DNA of 64,000 nucleotides, from NCBI RefSeq assembly GCF_012641475.1, contig NZ_JABAIL010000006.1, positions 62,001 to 126,000 on the forward strand, written 5' to 3'. A program made the position numbers and the translations under genes. The notes beneath the pieces were generated by a model. That model was not told the origin of the DNA and ran no database searches. It was given only the letters and a program-made list of their open reading frames with translations. Positions 9,791 through 19,580 of the stretch are shown here, piece by piece. Source of the stretch: Flammeovirga agarivorans (GTDB lineage Bacteria; Bacteroidota; Bacteroidia; Cytophagales; Flammeovirgaceae). The stretch's first letter is position 1, and each line of letters begins with the position of its first letter.

Positions 9791-9960
9791 GTACAACATT
9801 TTATATCAGCTTCCTCTATCTTTAAATAGCACCTAACATAATACTACTATTAGTTGTGTTCTTATAATAATTATAAAATAGCATTACGCTCAGTTGTGAA
9901 GGTTGCTGATTAGTTGATTTACACTGAAATGCTTGTCATTTTGTTAATTAACCGCCTTAT

Positions 9961-9977
9961 GTAAGATAAGAGCAAAA
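9961..9977 (+). promoter_or_regulatory. Copy B of the shared motif, upstream of HTCS1
   Basis: GTAAGATAAGAGCAAAA starts 128 bases before the HTCS1 start. A looser second copy, GAAAGATATACGCAAAG, begins at 9978. A copy in front of the regulator's own gene would fit autoregulation. The link is inferred. Confidence 0.45.
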
Positions 9978-10088
9978 GAAAGATATACGCAAAGTAGCTT
10001 GGTAGGTTAAAAAAATGCAATTTACAATCGTTTAGAACGGGTTTTTTAATATCAACCTATTTTTTAGAGTAATAAACGACAAAGAAAA

Positions 10089-13000
10089 ATGAACAGATTT
10101 ATTCTACTTTTTATACTTCTTTGCTTTCAGATATCAGTCTTTGGAACTATAAAAAATACAAGATTCGACAGATTGTATGATATCCATGGATTGAACCAAA
10201 ATACTGTTGCTTCATTACATCAAGATAAATCAGGATTTATTTGGATCGGTACACCTAATGGGTTGTTCAGATACAATGGGAATGAATTTAAATCATATAT
10301 ACATCAACCTGAAGATGACAATACATTAATTAGTAGTAGTGTCACCAATATATTCGAAGATAAGAACGAGCATTTATGGTTAATCACATCCAGTGGTTTA
10401 TCTATTTTTGACTTAAATAAAGAGAAGTTTTATAACCCTGAAGATTTTAATAACTCGTTAAGACCAAAAGAAGAAATTTTAAAAATAGAACCACTGAACA
10501 AAGAGGAGTTATACTTATTATCTTCTGATAAATTATATCATATTACTATCAAGGAAGATTATAAATTAGAGTGGAAAGAAATTGCAGAGCTACAACGACC
10601 ACATTTACAGTTCAGAAATTTTGCAGTAAATAAGGGGAAAGTCTATTTACAAACTCCTATCACTTTAGAAGTATATGATATTCAATCAGACGATACTATT
10701 AAAAAGTTATATGAAATAAAATGCGATATTGATTTACAATCTGATCGTATTTCTGCATTTACCATTAATCCTTATGATGACAAACTGTATCTTTCTACAA
10801 AATATTCATGCTTTGAATATGAGTTGAACTGGGAGAAGATCAAGCTGGTCAATAAAATTGATTCAGAGATTTTAGGTACAACAAACAATGAGGAACATAC
10901 TATTAAAAGGTTGTCATTGGATAGAAATGGCATCTTATGGATTTATATGCTGACAGATGGTGTTATTGCTTTTGATATTAAGTCGAAAAAGGTGATCCAT
11001 TTTAAAAATTCATTAGATGAGACATCGATTTCAAGCAATATTGTCAATGATATCCTGCTGGACTTATCTGGATTGTATTGGTTTGGTACAGGACATGGTG
11101 CCATTAGTATTTTGAACCCTAATAAAAAGCCTTTCTACCATATCTCTAATAACTATTACAAACCACAGAGTTTATCCTCCAACTTAGTCAATACGATTTA
11201 TATCGATAAAAAACAGAAACTTTGGGTGGGTACTTTTGATAAAGGTTTAGATATTAGTACTAGTAAATACGTATTAGAAGATTCTGAGCAAGCGAGTTTC
11301 AAGAACTTTTTTAAAGATCAGACGATAAGTACGATCAAAGAATTTGATGATAAGATTTATGTCACTACCTCAACAGGCCTTTATATTTCAGATAGTAACC
11401 ATAGTAAATTCCAACGTATCTTTCCTCAGAAATTTCCGAATAATGAGAAGAATTTTTTCGTAGAACTATTTGAGAAAATTGATGATAAGCTTTTGGTGTA
11501 TGCTTACGGTCGTTTTACTATGATTGACATTAATACGCATAAAGTGGTGAAGATGCATAATAAAATCAAGAACATGGATCTTTTGGAGAAAAAGACGGTG
11601 ATTCAGATGCATTATGATGGAAAAGATGGAGTGTATATTGGGACTGTAAAAGGGTTATACTACCTAAAAATCAATTCAGGTTCATATGAGGTAGCTGAAG
11701 CATTAACACCTAAAAGTACTAGCCTGAGTAAGAGTAGAATTTTTGTATTACATAAACCTAAAAATGAAGACAATACCTTATGGGTAGGAACTTTTGGCGA
11801 TGGTTTATACAAATGTACTATTCAAAGAGGTAAGGTTGTCGATTATGAGTTATTCTCTCAAAAAGATGGCTTACCAGATAATGTAATTTACAGTATTGTG
11901 GAGGGTACCGGTAACTCATTATGGATCTCATCTGATGGTGGTATTGCTAAGCTTAACCCAGAAACAAGAGAGGTGAAAGTTTATGATGTAAGTGATGGTT
12001 TGCTAGCCAATAACTTTAGACGTTATGCATTCTTTAAAATGGAAGACGGTACAATACTTATGGGTAACTTAAGAGGTATCACAGCTTTTAACCCATTGGA
12101 TATCAAAGATGATACAAATGTACCTAGACCTCAAATACTTAAACTAAAGATTAGAAATGAGGAGATCAACCCATTTCAAGAATATGACGGGTATACTTTA
12201 TTGACCAATCCTATTTATAAAACGGATGAAATTACGATACCTTATACTCTAAATCAGATTACATTAGAATTTGGAGCAACCCAGTATAATGCTAAAAATA
12301 GCATTAGATTTTCTTACAGATTATTGGGAGTAGACAAGCAATGGATTAATGCTGATAAATTTCAGCAAAGTGCTAATTATGTTAAGCTTCCAAGTGGTGA
12401 ATATACTTTTGAGTTAAAAGGGTATAATACAGACGGCATCGAAGGAAAAGAGATTAAGAGGCTTAAAATTAAAGTTTTAAAACCATGGTACTTAACCAAC
12501 CTAGCTTATGTGATCTACTTGGCTATTGTTATTGCGATCATTTTGGGGGTAATCTTCTATTTAAGATATTTATTCGGTCTGAAACAGTCGATCTTATCTG
12601 AAAAGAAAGACAAGGAACATATCCGAGAGATTAACGAAGCAAAGCTAAAGTTCTTTACAAATATCAGTCATGAATTAAGAACTCCACTTACATTGATTTT
12701 AAGTCCTTTGGAAAAACTGACCTATGATAAAAAGTTGCCTCCAGAGCTTAAAGAATATGTTGAAAATATCAATACTAATGGACAACGTTTATTGAACTTG
12801 ACCAACTCACTGATCGATTTTAGAAAAATTGGAGAAGGTGAGATGAAGATCTATCCAGTTTTCCATGATGTCGTTCCATTTGTCACTAAAACTGCGGAAG
12901 CTTTTAGCGATTATGCAGAGGATAAAAATATTGATTATCAGATTGATATCAGACATATTCCTATCAATGGCTGGATCGATAAAGGGACTATGGAAAGAAT

Positions 13001-14177
13001 CTTATTTAACCTTTTATCGAATGCCTTTAAATACACTCCAAAAGGGGGGAAGGTCGTTTTTACTATCGATAAAATTGGAGATGAACTTCAACTGAAAGTC
13101 TCTGATAATGGTGTCGGAATGGATAAAGAAGAAGCAGATAAAATCTTTGATAGGTTCTATAGAGGAGATAACGAAGAAACTTTATTTGGAAGTAGTGGTA
13201 TTGGTCTAAACCTTGTTCAGCAATTATTGAAACTTCATCATGGAGAGATTCATGTAGATAGTGCAAAAGGAAGAGGGAGTACATTTACAGTGAAACTTCC
13301 ACTACTGCACCCTGAGTTCAATAAAACGAATATGGAACGAGGGCAAATTGAAGAGGCGAATACACCTCCTTCAGAAGTAAAGGAAGAAACGATCAAAAGT
13401 AAACATACATTACTTATCGTTGATGACAATACAGAAATCTTGAAATTGATCAAAGACCTGTTCCATCATGAGTACAATGTACATACTGCAGAAAATGGTA
13501 TTGAAGGATTAGAATTATCCATGAAAACAACACCTGATGTTATTCTTTTGGATGTAAATATGCCAAAAATGAATGGCTACGAATTGGCAGAGAAGCTAAA
13601 AGAAAATGTGCAAACAAGCCATGTTCCGATTATCTTCTTAACAGCCATGAGTGACTTGGAGAGTAGAAAAAAAGCCTTAGAAAAAGGAGGACAATTACAC
13701 ATTGGTAAGCCGTTCTCTCCTTACTTATTAGAACTTCAGGTAAATAATATTATTAATCAGAAGAATAAGGAGAAAGAAATCTTGAAGAAGAACATCATCA
13801 TGAGTGCAGATAAGGAAAAGGTACTCACAAAAGATGAACAGTTCTTAAAAGATATCAAACAGATTCTTGAAGACAACTACAATAACGATGAGTTTACCGT
13901 AGAAGAATTATCTGTAAAAGTAAACATGTCTTACATTCAGTTTTACAGAAAGTTTAAAACCGTAACAGGTATTACTGCCAACGAATATTTAAGGTTATAC
14001 CGCTTAGAAAAAGCCTCTCATTTACTAAGTAATGATGAGAACATTACGGTTAGAGAAGTGATGTACAATGTAGGCTTTAATAGCCAGTCGTATTTCACTA
14101 AAGCTTTCAAGAAAGAATATGGTTTAACACCGGCTGAATTCAAGAAAACGAAGACAAGAGAAAAAGAAAACGTTTAA
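10089..14177 (+). CDS. Hybrid two-component system sensor-regulator (HTCS1)
   Basis: One-protein signalling system of 1362 residues that senses an oligosaccharide in the periplasm and binds DNA in the cytoplasm. In order: signal peptide or first membrane segment (1-20), two-component-regulator beta-propeller repeats with W-I-G-T/W-V-G-T motifs (about 25-690), Y_Y_Y domain (about 730-795), membrane segment (about 802-826), histidine kinase with N-I-S-H-E-L-R-T-P-L (His861), ATPase with N-box near 970 and G-boxes D-N-G-V-G-M and G-S-S-G-I-G-L, receiver with L-I-V-D-D-N and phospho-acceptor Asp1155, and an AraC-type DNA-binding domain at the end. All key residues are present. It sits in the middle of the enzyme cluster, with a candidate binding motif before its own gene and at least four neighbours. 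Confidence 0.96.
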   Translation: MNRFILLFILLCFQISVFGTIKNTRFDRLYDIHGLNQNTVASLHQDKSGFIWIGTPNGLFRYNGNEFKSYIHQPEDDNTLISSSVTNIFEDKNEHLWLITSSGLSIFDLNKEKFYNPEDFNNSLRPKEEILKIEPLNKEELYLLSSDKLYHITIKEDYKLEWKEIAELQRPHLQFRNFAVNKGKVYLQTPITLEVYDIQSDDTIKKLYEIKCDIDLQSDRISAFTINPYDDKLYLSTKYSCFEYELNWEKIKLVNKIDSEILGTTNNEEHTIKRLSLDRNGILWIYMLTDGVIAFDIKSKKVIHFKNSLDETSISSNIVNDILLDLSGLYWFGTGHGAISILNPNKKPFYHISNNYYKPQSLSSNLVNTIYIDKKQKLWVGTFDKGLDISTSKYVLEDSEQASFKNFFKDQTISTIKEFDDKIYVTTSTGLYISDSNHSKFQRIFPQKFPNNEKNFFVELFEKIDDKLLVYAYGRFTMIDINTHKVVKMHNKIKNMDLLEKKTVIQMHYDGKDGVYIGTVKGLYYLKINSGSYEVAEALTPKSTSLSKSRIFVLHKPKNEDNTLWVGTFGDGLYKCTIQRGKVVDYELFSQKDGLPDNVIYSIVEGTGNSLWISSDGGIAKLNPETREVKVYDVSDGLLANNFRRYAFFKMEDGTILMGNLRGITAFNPLDIKDDTNVPRPQILKLKIRNEEINPFQEYDGYTLLTNPIYKTDEITIPYTLNQITLEFGATQYNAKNSIRFSYRLLGVDKQWINADKFQQSANYVKLPSGEYTFELKGYNTDGIEGKEIKRLKIKVLKPWYLTNLAYVIYLAIVIAIILGVIFYLRYLFGLKQSILSEKKDKEHIREINEAKLKFFTNISHELRTPLTLILSPLEKLTYDKKLPPELKEYVENINTNGQRLLNLTNSLIDFRKIGEGEMKIYPVFHDVVPFVTKTAEAFSDYAEDKNIDYQIDIRHIPINGWIDKGTMERILFNLLSNAFKYTPKGGKVVFTIDKIGDELQLKVSDNGVGMDKEEADKIFDRFYRGDNEETLFGSSGIGLNLVQQLLKLHHGEIHVDSAKGRGSTFTVKLPLLHPEFNKTNMERGQIEEANTPPSEVKEETIKSKHTLLIVDDNTEILKLIKDLFHHEYNVHTAENGIEGLELSMKTTPDVILLDVNMPKMNGYELAEKLKENVQTSHVPIIFLTAMSDLESRKKALEKGGQLHIGKPFSPYLLELQVNNIINQKNKEKEILKKNIIMSADKEKVLTKDEQFLKDIKQILEDNYNNDEFTVEELSVKVNMSYIQFYRKFKTVTGITANEYLRLYRLEKASHLLSNDENITVREVMYNVGFNSQSYFTKAFKKEYGLTPAEFKKTKTREKENV

Positions 14178-14203
14178 TTCATTTCATTGGAAACATCTTA
14201 AAA

Positions 14204-14249
14204 CCGAGTCGTCATATTAATAACAATGTGCATGGCTCGGCTTTTTTTT
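14204..14249 (+). terminator. Terminator after HTCS1
   Basis: CCGAG at 14204 pairs with CTCGG at 14236, extended by imperfect pairs GTCAT/ATG, and is followed by a run of eight T residues. Confidence 0.65.
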
Positions 14250-14358
14250 GTGTAATAGTTTGATATTCAGGTGATAGTATTCGATTCTTTGGTGTTTTAT
14301 AACGATTCATTGTTTGCAATATCAAGACAATCATTTGATATTTTATTGATACCTCGAA

Positions 14359-14375
14359 AGTAAATAAGGGCATAA
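14359..14375 (+). promoter_or_regulatory. Copy E of the shared motif
   Basis: AGTAAATAAGGGCATAA lies about 65 bases before the 816-residue protein. It is a weaker match that keeps ATAAG and GCA of the core. Confidence 0.3.
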
Positions 14376-14437
14376 GTTTGTGTTAGTTAATTACTTAATA
14401 TGCTTATGCAGCAATTTACTTTTTAAATACCATCACT

Positions 14438-16888
14438 ATGAAACTATCTAATTTCGAGGTGAAATATCTTATTACTTTCTGGATACTATTATTCTCAACT
14501 TCTATAAACTTAGAAGCTCAATTACCTCCTCAATTATGGGATTTTGCAAATACAAATACACAAATGTATTTCCCAGATAAATTAGGCGTAACTGAAGAGT
14601 TTCACATTCATACCAATCATCACTTTTTACGTTTCAATGCCAAAAAATTAAAGTTGGTACAATTTAGAAGTAACGCTCCTTTTGAAAGAAATAGAGGAAT
14701 GGAACGTCTACTGAGTAAGACAGATTTTGATATTCTATCGATGTACCTGGAATATAATGGCAGTAGGTATAAAGTAATAAGAGATGAAGCAAACCCAAGT
14801 TACTTAGGAGAATGGGTAGAAGGAGGTAAATTTTTTCAGAGACGATTTATCTCAGGGTTAAAATTAGAAGATGGGCCATTGTTTAAGTTTGGGTTAGAGA
14901 TTGCTTCTTGGGCAGACGCTTTTGCTTTCACATTAACGTATGATGAAAACTTTATGCCTGAGGATGAAATGAAATTAATTATTGAGTTTGAGTTACCACA
15001 AGAACAATACAATCTTAGTAAGAAAAGCAAACATGAATTGCTGGTTTCAAGTACTAATGATTTGTATTGGAACGTAAAATCTGACCAAGTAGACAACTCC
15101 ATAAAAATGGGAGGTGGGAAGATAAAAATAGAGGCACCACTCAAAAACCGTATGGTCTCAGCAATCTTTAGTTATGTACATCCTTTTCAAGAAAATGGTG
15201 GTATTAAAGTCACTGCAACTGATAGAAATAGTCCTTTTAATAATTTGAAAGTGAAGAAAGATACTATTCTACAAGCAACAGTTGTGTCTTTAAATGATAA
15301 TATGCAGTCCAAATTTGGGATGGAACGTACACAACTTGTTTTGGAAAATACGACCAACAAAGTACAATTTGAACGATTGATATTTGAAAAATCAGAGACC
15401 GTAAAAGACATTACAGGCTGTTCGATCATTTTAAGAGATAAAGAAGGCTTCCCTACAGGTATTCCTATTCAATTATCAAAAAACTGGCATAACAACTATT
15501 ATTCGAAATATATGGGACCATGGATTCGTGGTTTTACTATGGTAGCTATACCACCTAATAAAAGTGTTGAGCTAGAAATAAGCAGAGTATCAGGATATTG
15601 GGGTAGTTTACCAGCAGTATCTCATAGTCAACTTTCGTTGTGTGCCTGGGGAAATAAAACGGCCACTAGTCACCAATTATGGGAGGAAACAGCAGTAGGT
15701 GCATTTGGAGAAAGTATCTGTTATGAGCCAAATGGAGGTTTAACGAAATCTATGATTACAGATGTAAGGCCATTGTTTGTTAGAAGCACAGATAAAAATG
15801 TAGCCGCACCCAAAATGTATGATTGGACACCAAATGTTGGTGGAGGGGACTTTCTAAGGTACTATGATATGGAAGGTAACCTAAAGCAGATCAAACAGAT
15901 GAAGGTTAACTACATCAGAAATTGCCCTAACCTGTCGGAAGTGGTCTATACTGGTAAAACAGAAAATGATGAAGCAGATTACAAGCTGACGACACATATC
16001 ATCCGATCGAATGATTACCTAAGAGCATACTATCATGTTGAACTTACGGTCAATAAAACATTTGAATTCAGCCGTTTAGCAATTTCACAATTTGGATCAG
16101 AAACATATGCTTTCAGTCATGAAAATAACTTTGGCTATGGAAATGAATACGGCATCTTATTAGACATTGAAAACGAAAGAGATAAAACAGGATATTCAAT
16201 CAAGAACATAGACGCTCCTGGCGCTGCACCTTGGGCCAGTATGCATAATGCAGAAAACCCAATGCCTGATAAATACGGAACTTGGGCGAATAGAGGGTTA
16301 GTATTAAGAGAATGGAAATCGATTATTGATGGCGAATTAGTAAAACCTCAATTTTCAACATTTGTACATTACAGTTCAAAGATCAAGAAGAATGTTACCT
16401 TGATAGAGTTGAATTTCCCACATGATATCAAAGCTTTAAATCAAGGCGATGTTATTGATGCAGTGATAGAGTTGTGCATTCTTCCTAATGAGCCCGATAG
16501 TTATTATGGAGACAACGAAAACTTTAAAGAGTTTATGAAAGAAGCCGCAAATACTTGGAAGCCGATGTTTAGAGAAGCCTACCAGAATACTCAGAAACTT
16601 AATATCAAAAAAGGGAAGTTAGTAAGAAGAACACCTCTAATGATTGATGCTGAAGATGATGAAGTAGTAGTAGATATTTCTAATGGTGTTGGCTATGTAC
16701 CGGTGACTATTTCGAACATTTCTAACTACAAAAAATTTAGAGCGATCATTACAAAAAATGGTGATTTTATTAATCTAAAGGACCAAGAGAAGTTTGGCAA
16801 CGATTATTGGCAAACAGATTACAACCCAGAATCTAAAACTTGGGAAGTAACTTACTCTATTCCTATGGATGATAACATTGAGCCCTAG
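14438..16888 (+). CDS. Unrecognised exported protein in the HTCS1 locus
   Basis: 816 residues with a signal peptide (ends near L-E-A-Q-L-P-P). I do not recognise the family. The sequence looks all-beta: many alternating hydrophobic strands, aromatic-rich stretches such as V-S-G-Y-W-G-S-L-P near residue 387 and N-V-G-G-G-D-F-L-R-Y-Y near 467, and conserved-looking acidic and His pairs (F-H-I-H-T-N-H-H near 51). There is no lipobox and no T9SS tail, so a periplasmic site is likely. It lies between HTCS1 and a GH36-like enzyme and carries a weak copy of the shared motif upstream. A carbohydrate-binding or polysaccharide-cleaving role is a guess from context. The C-terminus ends in D-N-I-E-P without an obvious domain border, but I see no frameshift. 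Confidence 0.75.
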   Translation: MKLSNFEVKYLITFWILLFSTSINLEAQLPPQLWDFANTNTQMYFPDKLGVTEEFHIHTNHHFLRFNAKKLKLVQFRSNAPFERNRGMERLLSKTDFDILSMYLEYNGSRYKVIRDEANPSYLGEWVEGGKFFQRRFISGLKLEDGPLFKFGLEIASWADAFAFTLTYDENFMPEDEMKLIIEFELPQEQYNLSKKSKHELLVSSTNDLYWNVKSDQVDNSIKMGGGKIKIEAPLKNRMVSAIFSYVHPFQENGGIKVTATDRNSPFNNLKVKKDTILQATVVSLNDNMQSKFGMERTQLVLENTTNKVQFERLIFEKSETVKDITGCSIILRDKEGFPTGIPIQLSKNWHNNYYSKYMGPWIRGFTMVAIPPNKSVELEISRVSGYWGSLPAVSHSQLSLCAWGNKTATSHQLWEETAVGAFGESICYEPNGGLTKSMITDVRPLFVRSTDKNVAAPKMYDWTPNVGGGDFLRYYDMEGNLKQIKQMKVNYIRNCPNLSEVVYTGKTENDEADYKLTTHIIRSNDYLRAYYHVELTVNKTFEFSRLAISQFGSETYAFSHENNFGYGNEYGILLDIENERDKTGYSIKNIDAPGAAPWASMHNAENPMPDKYGTWANRGLVLREWKSIIDGELVKPQFSTFVHYSSKIKKNVTLIELNFPHDIKALNQGDVIDAVIELCILPNEPDSYYGDNENFKEFMKEAANTWKPMFREAYQNTQKLNIKKGKLVRRTPLMIDAEDDEVVVDISNGVGYVPVTISNISNYKKFRAIITKNGDFINLKDQEKFGNDYWQTDYNPESKTWEVTYSIPMDDNIEP

Positions 16889-16990
16889 TCTTACATTAGG
16901 GTATGAAATGTTCAAAAAAACCTTTATTTTTAAGCTATTCATTGATGATTATATCTCAATCTTTCATTATGTAGATTCATAACAAGAATT

Positions 16991-17027
16991 GTAAGCTAAG
17001 AGCAAAGGTTGTAAGATGAGAACACCT
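16991..17027 (+). promoter_or_regulatory. Tandem copies D1 and D2 of the shared motif
   Basis: GTAAGCTAAGAGCAAAG (16991) and GTAAGATGAGAACACCT (17011) form a direct repeat with a 20-base step, about 55-90 bases before the GH36-like gene. The extended form TTGTAAGnTnAGAnCA is identical in both. Two half-sites two helical turns apart suit an AraC-type dimer such as HTCS1. Confidence 0.5.
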
Positions 17028-17081
17028 AAAATTGTAGTGTGAAAACAGTCTTATTAAGTCAATTCTTTTAAACAGAATGAA

Positions 17082-19307
17082 ATGAAAAATAAAAACTTAT
17101 TATTAGCCATATTTTTTATCATGGCACCAATAGTTTCTTTATTTGCACAAGACCAAATTCAGAAATTATTCAGATCTTCTACAGCCGTTTTTGATGTAGC
17201 AGAGTATGGAAAAAACACTCGCAGAATTGGAATGGCTCACAATCCTCAAACAGGAGATGTGGAAGTGACGACTATAGATACACCGTTCGGTAAGGCCAAA
17301 CAAACAAAAGCATATTTTGAAGTTGATGGTAAATTTGGTTACGAACTTCATGTAAGAGAGTTAGAAAATTTAGATGCTTATACGATCCAAGCATTTTTCC
17401 ATAACAAAAGTGAGGATAATACTTACCTAAGAGCCTTCGACTTGTTCAGTATGGATAGAAGTTTCGGTGGTCAAGTAGATTTATCTAAACCAGAAGATTG
17501 GTTAGTGACACCTCTTATGGAGCACCACCATGCTGAAACGTTGGCCGAAATGGACAAACGTTTTAAAGAAGTTGGTTTGTTTTATAATACGGCAACTGAC
17601 AATTCATTCTTATTGGGACCAACTGGACCTGGAGATGCTCACTGTAATGTTCATGTTACTAAGCAAAAAATTCGTGCTATAGTACGTATGGACCAAGTAT
17701 TGGTTGAGCCAGGTGAGGTAAGAAGAAGTGAGGAAATGATCTTCATTAAGGAAGATAAAGACAAAAATATTGATGTTTGGACAAAATGGGTAGCGATTAC
17801 TCACAATGCTAAATTAGATAGGGATCCTGTATATGGTTGGTGTAGCTGGTACGATCGTACAACGAAAATCGACGAAGCACATGTAATGAATGTAACGAAA
17901 ACGATTAAAGAGAATCCTAATACATTCGGTAGAGGAATTATTCAAATCGACGATGGTTATCAAAAAATGGATGGCGATTGGTCAGCAAATGAAAAATTCC
18001 CATCAGGAATGGCCAATGTTGCTAAAGAAATTAGAGCAATTGGTGCAACTCCAGGTGTTTGGTTTGCTCCTTTAATGATTAATCCTGAACATCCATTTGC
18101 GAAGGCTAACCCGGATGCCCTTCAGAAGAATGCAAAAGGTATTGAATCGTTCATGAACCCTAACCCTTTCCATCCTTCAGGAGCAAAGTGGTTAAACCCA
18201 ACAAACGCAAAAGCCAAAGAATTCTTATTCAATATCATCAAAGATGCTAGAGATAGAGGATTCGGATATATCAAGATTGATTTTAATGGTATTGGAGCGG
18301 TATATGATAACCCTAAGTTAACAAGATTACAGACTTTCAGAGAGTTATATACTTTGTATAGAGAAGCAGCAGGTGATGATATGTATATCTTATCTTGTTT
18401 AGGTCAGCCAACTAGAGGTGTAATTGGTTTTATCGATGCCGCTAGAGTAGGTCCGGATTCTCACCCTGCTCATTTTAGTCACTGTTTAGAGTCAGTATTA
18501 AGATTCCAAATCTTCCATAAAGTGTGGTGGAATAACGACGCGGATGTATCTTACTTAGAATATAAGTTACCATCTCGTAGAGTAGGTCATACACCTCAGC
18601 AAGGTATGTGGCATACATGGCACAATACAGTAGCTTTAACAGGAGGTACTGCCATGATTTCTGAACCTATTGATGCTCCAGATGTAAAAGAGGTATGGAG
18701 AAATTATGAGATCATGCGCCCAGGAGTTATTGAACAAACTAAACTTTTAACGTTAGGGAAATCTCCAAATAATACGGTATTTGGTTTCACTGCTAAGAGA
18801 GAGTTTGGCGACTTTGGAGTATACAATCTTTATAACGTTGATAAAGAAAAAGAAAATGATGTAACGATTAATCTTGTAGAAGCAGGATTACCAAAAGATA
18901 CAAAATGTGCAGTATATGACTTCTGGAAGAATGAGGTAGTTGGTTATGCAACGAATACATATACAGCTGAAAAATTATACTCAAATTCATCTCAATTAGT
19001 AAGATTTACACCAATTGAAGATGACAAACTAAAAGTTTTAGGATCTAATTTACACCTTTCAATTGGTGCGAACGAAATCACAAAATTAACAGTAAAAGGT
19101 AGCGGAGTGAAAGTAGAATTGTCAGATGCTGGAGCTCAAGAAGGTGATATTATCTTCTTCTCGAAAAAAGGAATTCAAGCAGGTAATGCTAAAAATTGTA
19201 AGATCAAGAACATTGAAAGCCTTGGTAACAATCTTTGGAAAGTAACATTATCTGAAAGAAAGTGGGATACGAAACAATCGTTCTCATTAAAGACAGTAGT
19301 AATGTAA
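17082..19307 (+). CDS. GH36-like alpha-galactosidase / melibiase family enzyme
   Basis: 741 residues with a signal peptide (ends near L-F-A-Q). The central barrel shows family-GH36/raffinose-synthase-like motifs: G-W-C-S-W-Y near 253, I-Q-I-D-D-G-Y-Q near 288, G-V-W-F-A-P-L near 326, and Y-I-K-I-D-F-N-G with Asp400 as the probable nucleophile. A-A-R-V-G-P-D-S near 455 is a candidate for the acid/base region. The C-terminal ~130 residues are beta-rich. Start 17082 follows an overlapping ATG-AAA-TGA in another frame. It probably hydrolyses a terminal alpha-galactoside in the periplasm. Activity on an L-sugar or another configuration cannot be excluded. Downstream is a strong terminator. Confidence 0.82.
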   Translation: MKNKNLLLAIFFIMAPIVSLFAQDQIQKLFRSSTAVFDVAEYGKNTRRIGMAHNPQTGDVEVTTIDTPFGKAKQTKAYFEVDGKFGYELHVRELENLDAYTIQAFFHNKSEDNTYLRAFDLFSMDRSFGGQVDLSKPEDWLVTPLMEHHHAETLAEMDKRFKEVGLFYNTATDNSFLLGPTGPGDAHCNVHVTKQKIRAIVRMDQVLVEPGEVRRSEEMIFIKEDKDKNIDVWTKWVAITHNAKLDRDPVYGWCSWYDRTTKIDEAHVMNVTKTIKENPNTFGRGIIQIDDGYQKMDGDWSANEKFPSGMANVAKEIRAIGATPGVWFAPLMINPEHPFAKANPDALQKNAKGIESFMNPNPFHPSGAKWLNPTNAKAKEFLFNIIKDARDRGFGYIKIDFNGIGAVYDNPKLTRLQTFRELYTLYREAAGDDMYILSCLGQPTRGVIGFIDAARVGPDSHPAHFSHCLESVLRFQIFHKVWWNNDADVSYLEYKLPSRRVGHTPQQGMWHTWHNTVALTGGTAMISEPIDAPDVKEVWRNYEIMRPGVIEQTKLLTLGKSPNNTVFGFTAKREFGDFGVYNLYNVDKEKENDVTINLVEAGLPKDTKCAVYDFWKNEVVGYATNTYTAEKLYSNSSQLVRFTPIEDDKLKVLGSNLHLSIGANEITKLTVKGSGVKVELSDAGAQEGDIIFFSKKGIQAGNAKNCKIKNIESLGNNLWKVTLSERKWDTKQSFSLKTVVM

Positions 19308-19328
19308 GATCATTTCATATAAAAGTCT

Positions 19329-19362
19329 AAAGCATAAACCTATTTGGGTTTATGCTTTTTTT
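19329..19362 (+). terminator. Terminator after the GH36-like gene
   Basis: AAAGCATAAACC pairs with GGTTTATGCTTT over a short loop and is followed by a T run. It is a clear intrinsic terminator. Confidence 0.9.
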
Positions 19363-19393
19363 ATTTTTGTAAATCACACTTTTATTTTTGATA

Positions 19394-19410
19394 AGTATAT
19401 GAGAGCAAAA
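19394..19410 (+). promoter_or_regulatory. Copy C of the shared motif
   Basis: AGTATATGAGAGCAAAA followed by GAAAG. The 13 bases GAGCAAAAGAAAG apart from the leading G context are the same as at 9971-9982 upstream of HTCS1. It lies about 170 bases before the 1081-residue protein. Confidence 0.45.
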
Positions 19411-19580
19411 GAAAGTAAATTTTAAACCAATCCATCGATTCAAAAATCCGCATTTTTGTTATACGCCTTATTATTTAAATAAGAACCAGAAATGATTTTT
19501 TAAGACCATATGGGTCTGCTTTACCAAAATTACTTATTAGAGATCTTCACAATAGAATAAAACTTTCTAACTGAAATAAA

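Noticed and set aside
14836-15144. 102-residue minus-strand open frame
   Set aside because: Shadow of the 816-residue plus-strand gene, with low-complexity Ser/Phe-rich sequence.
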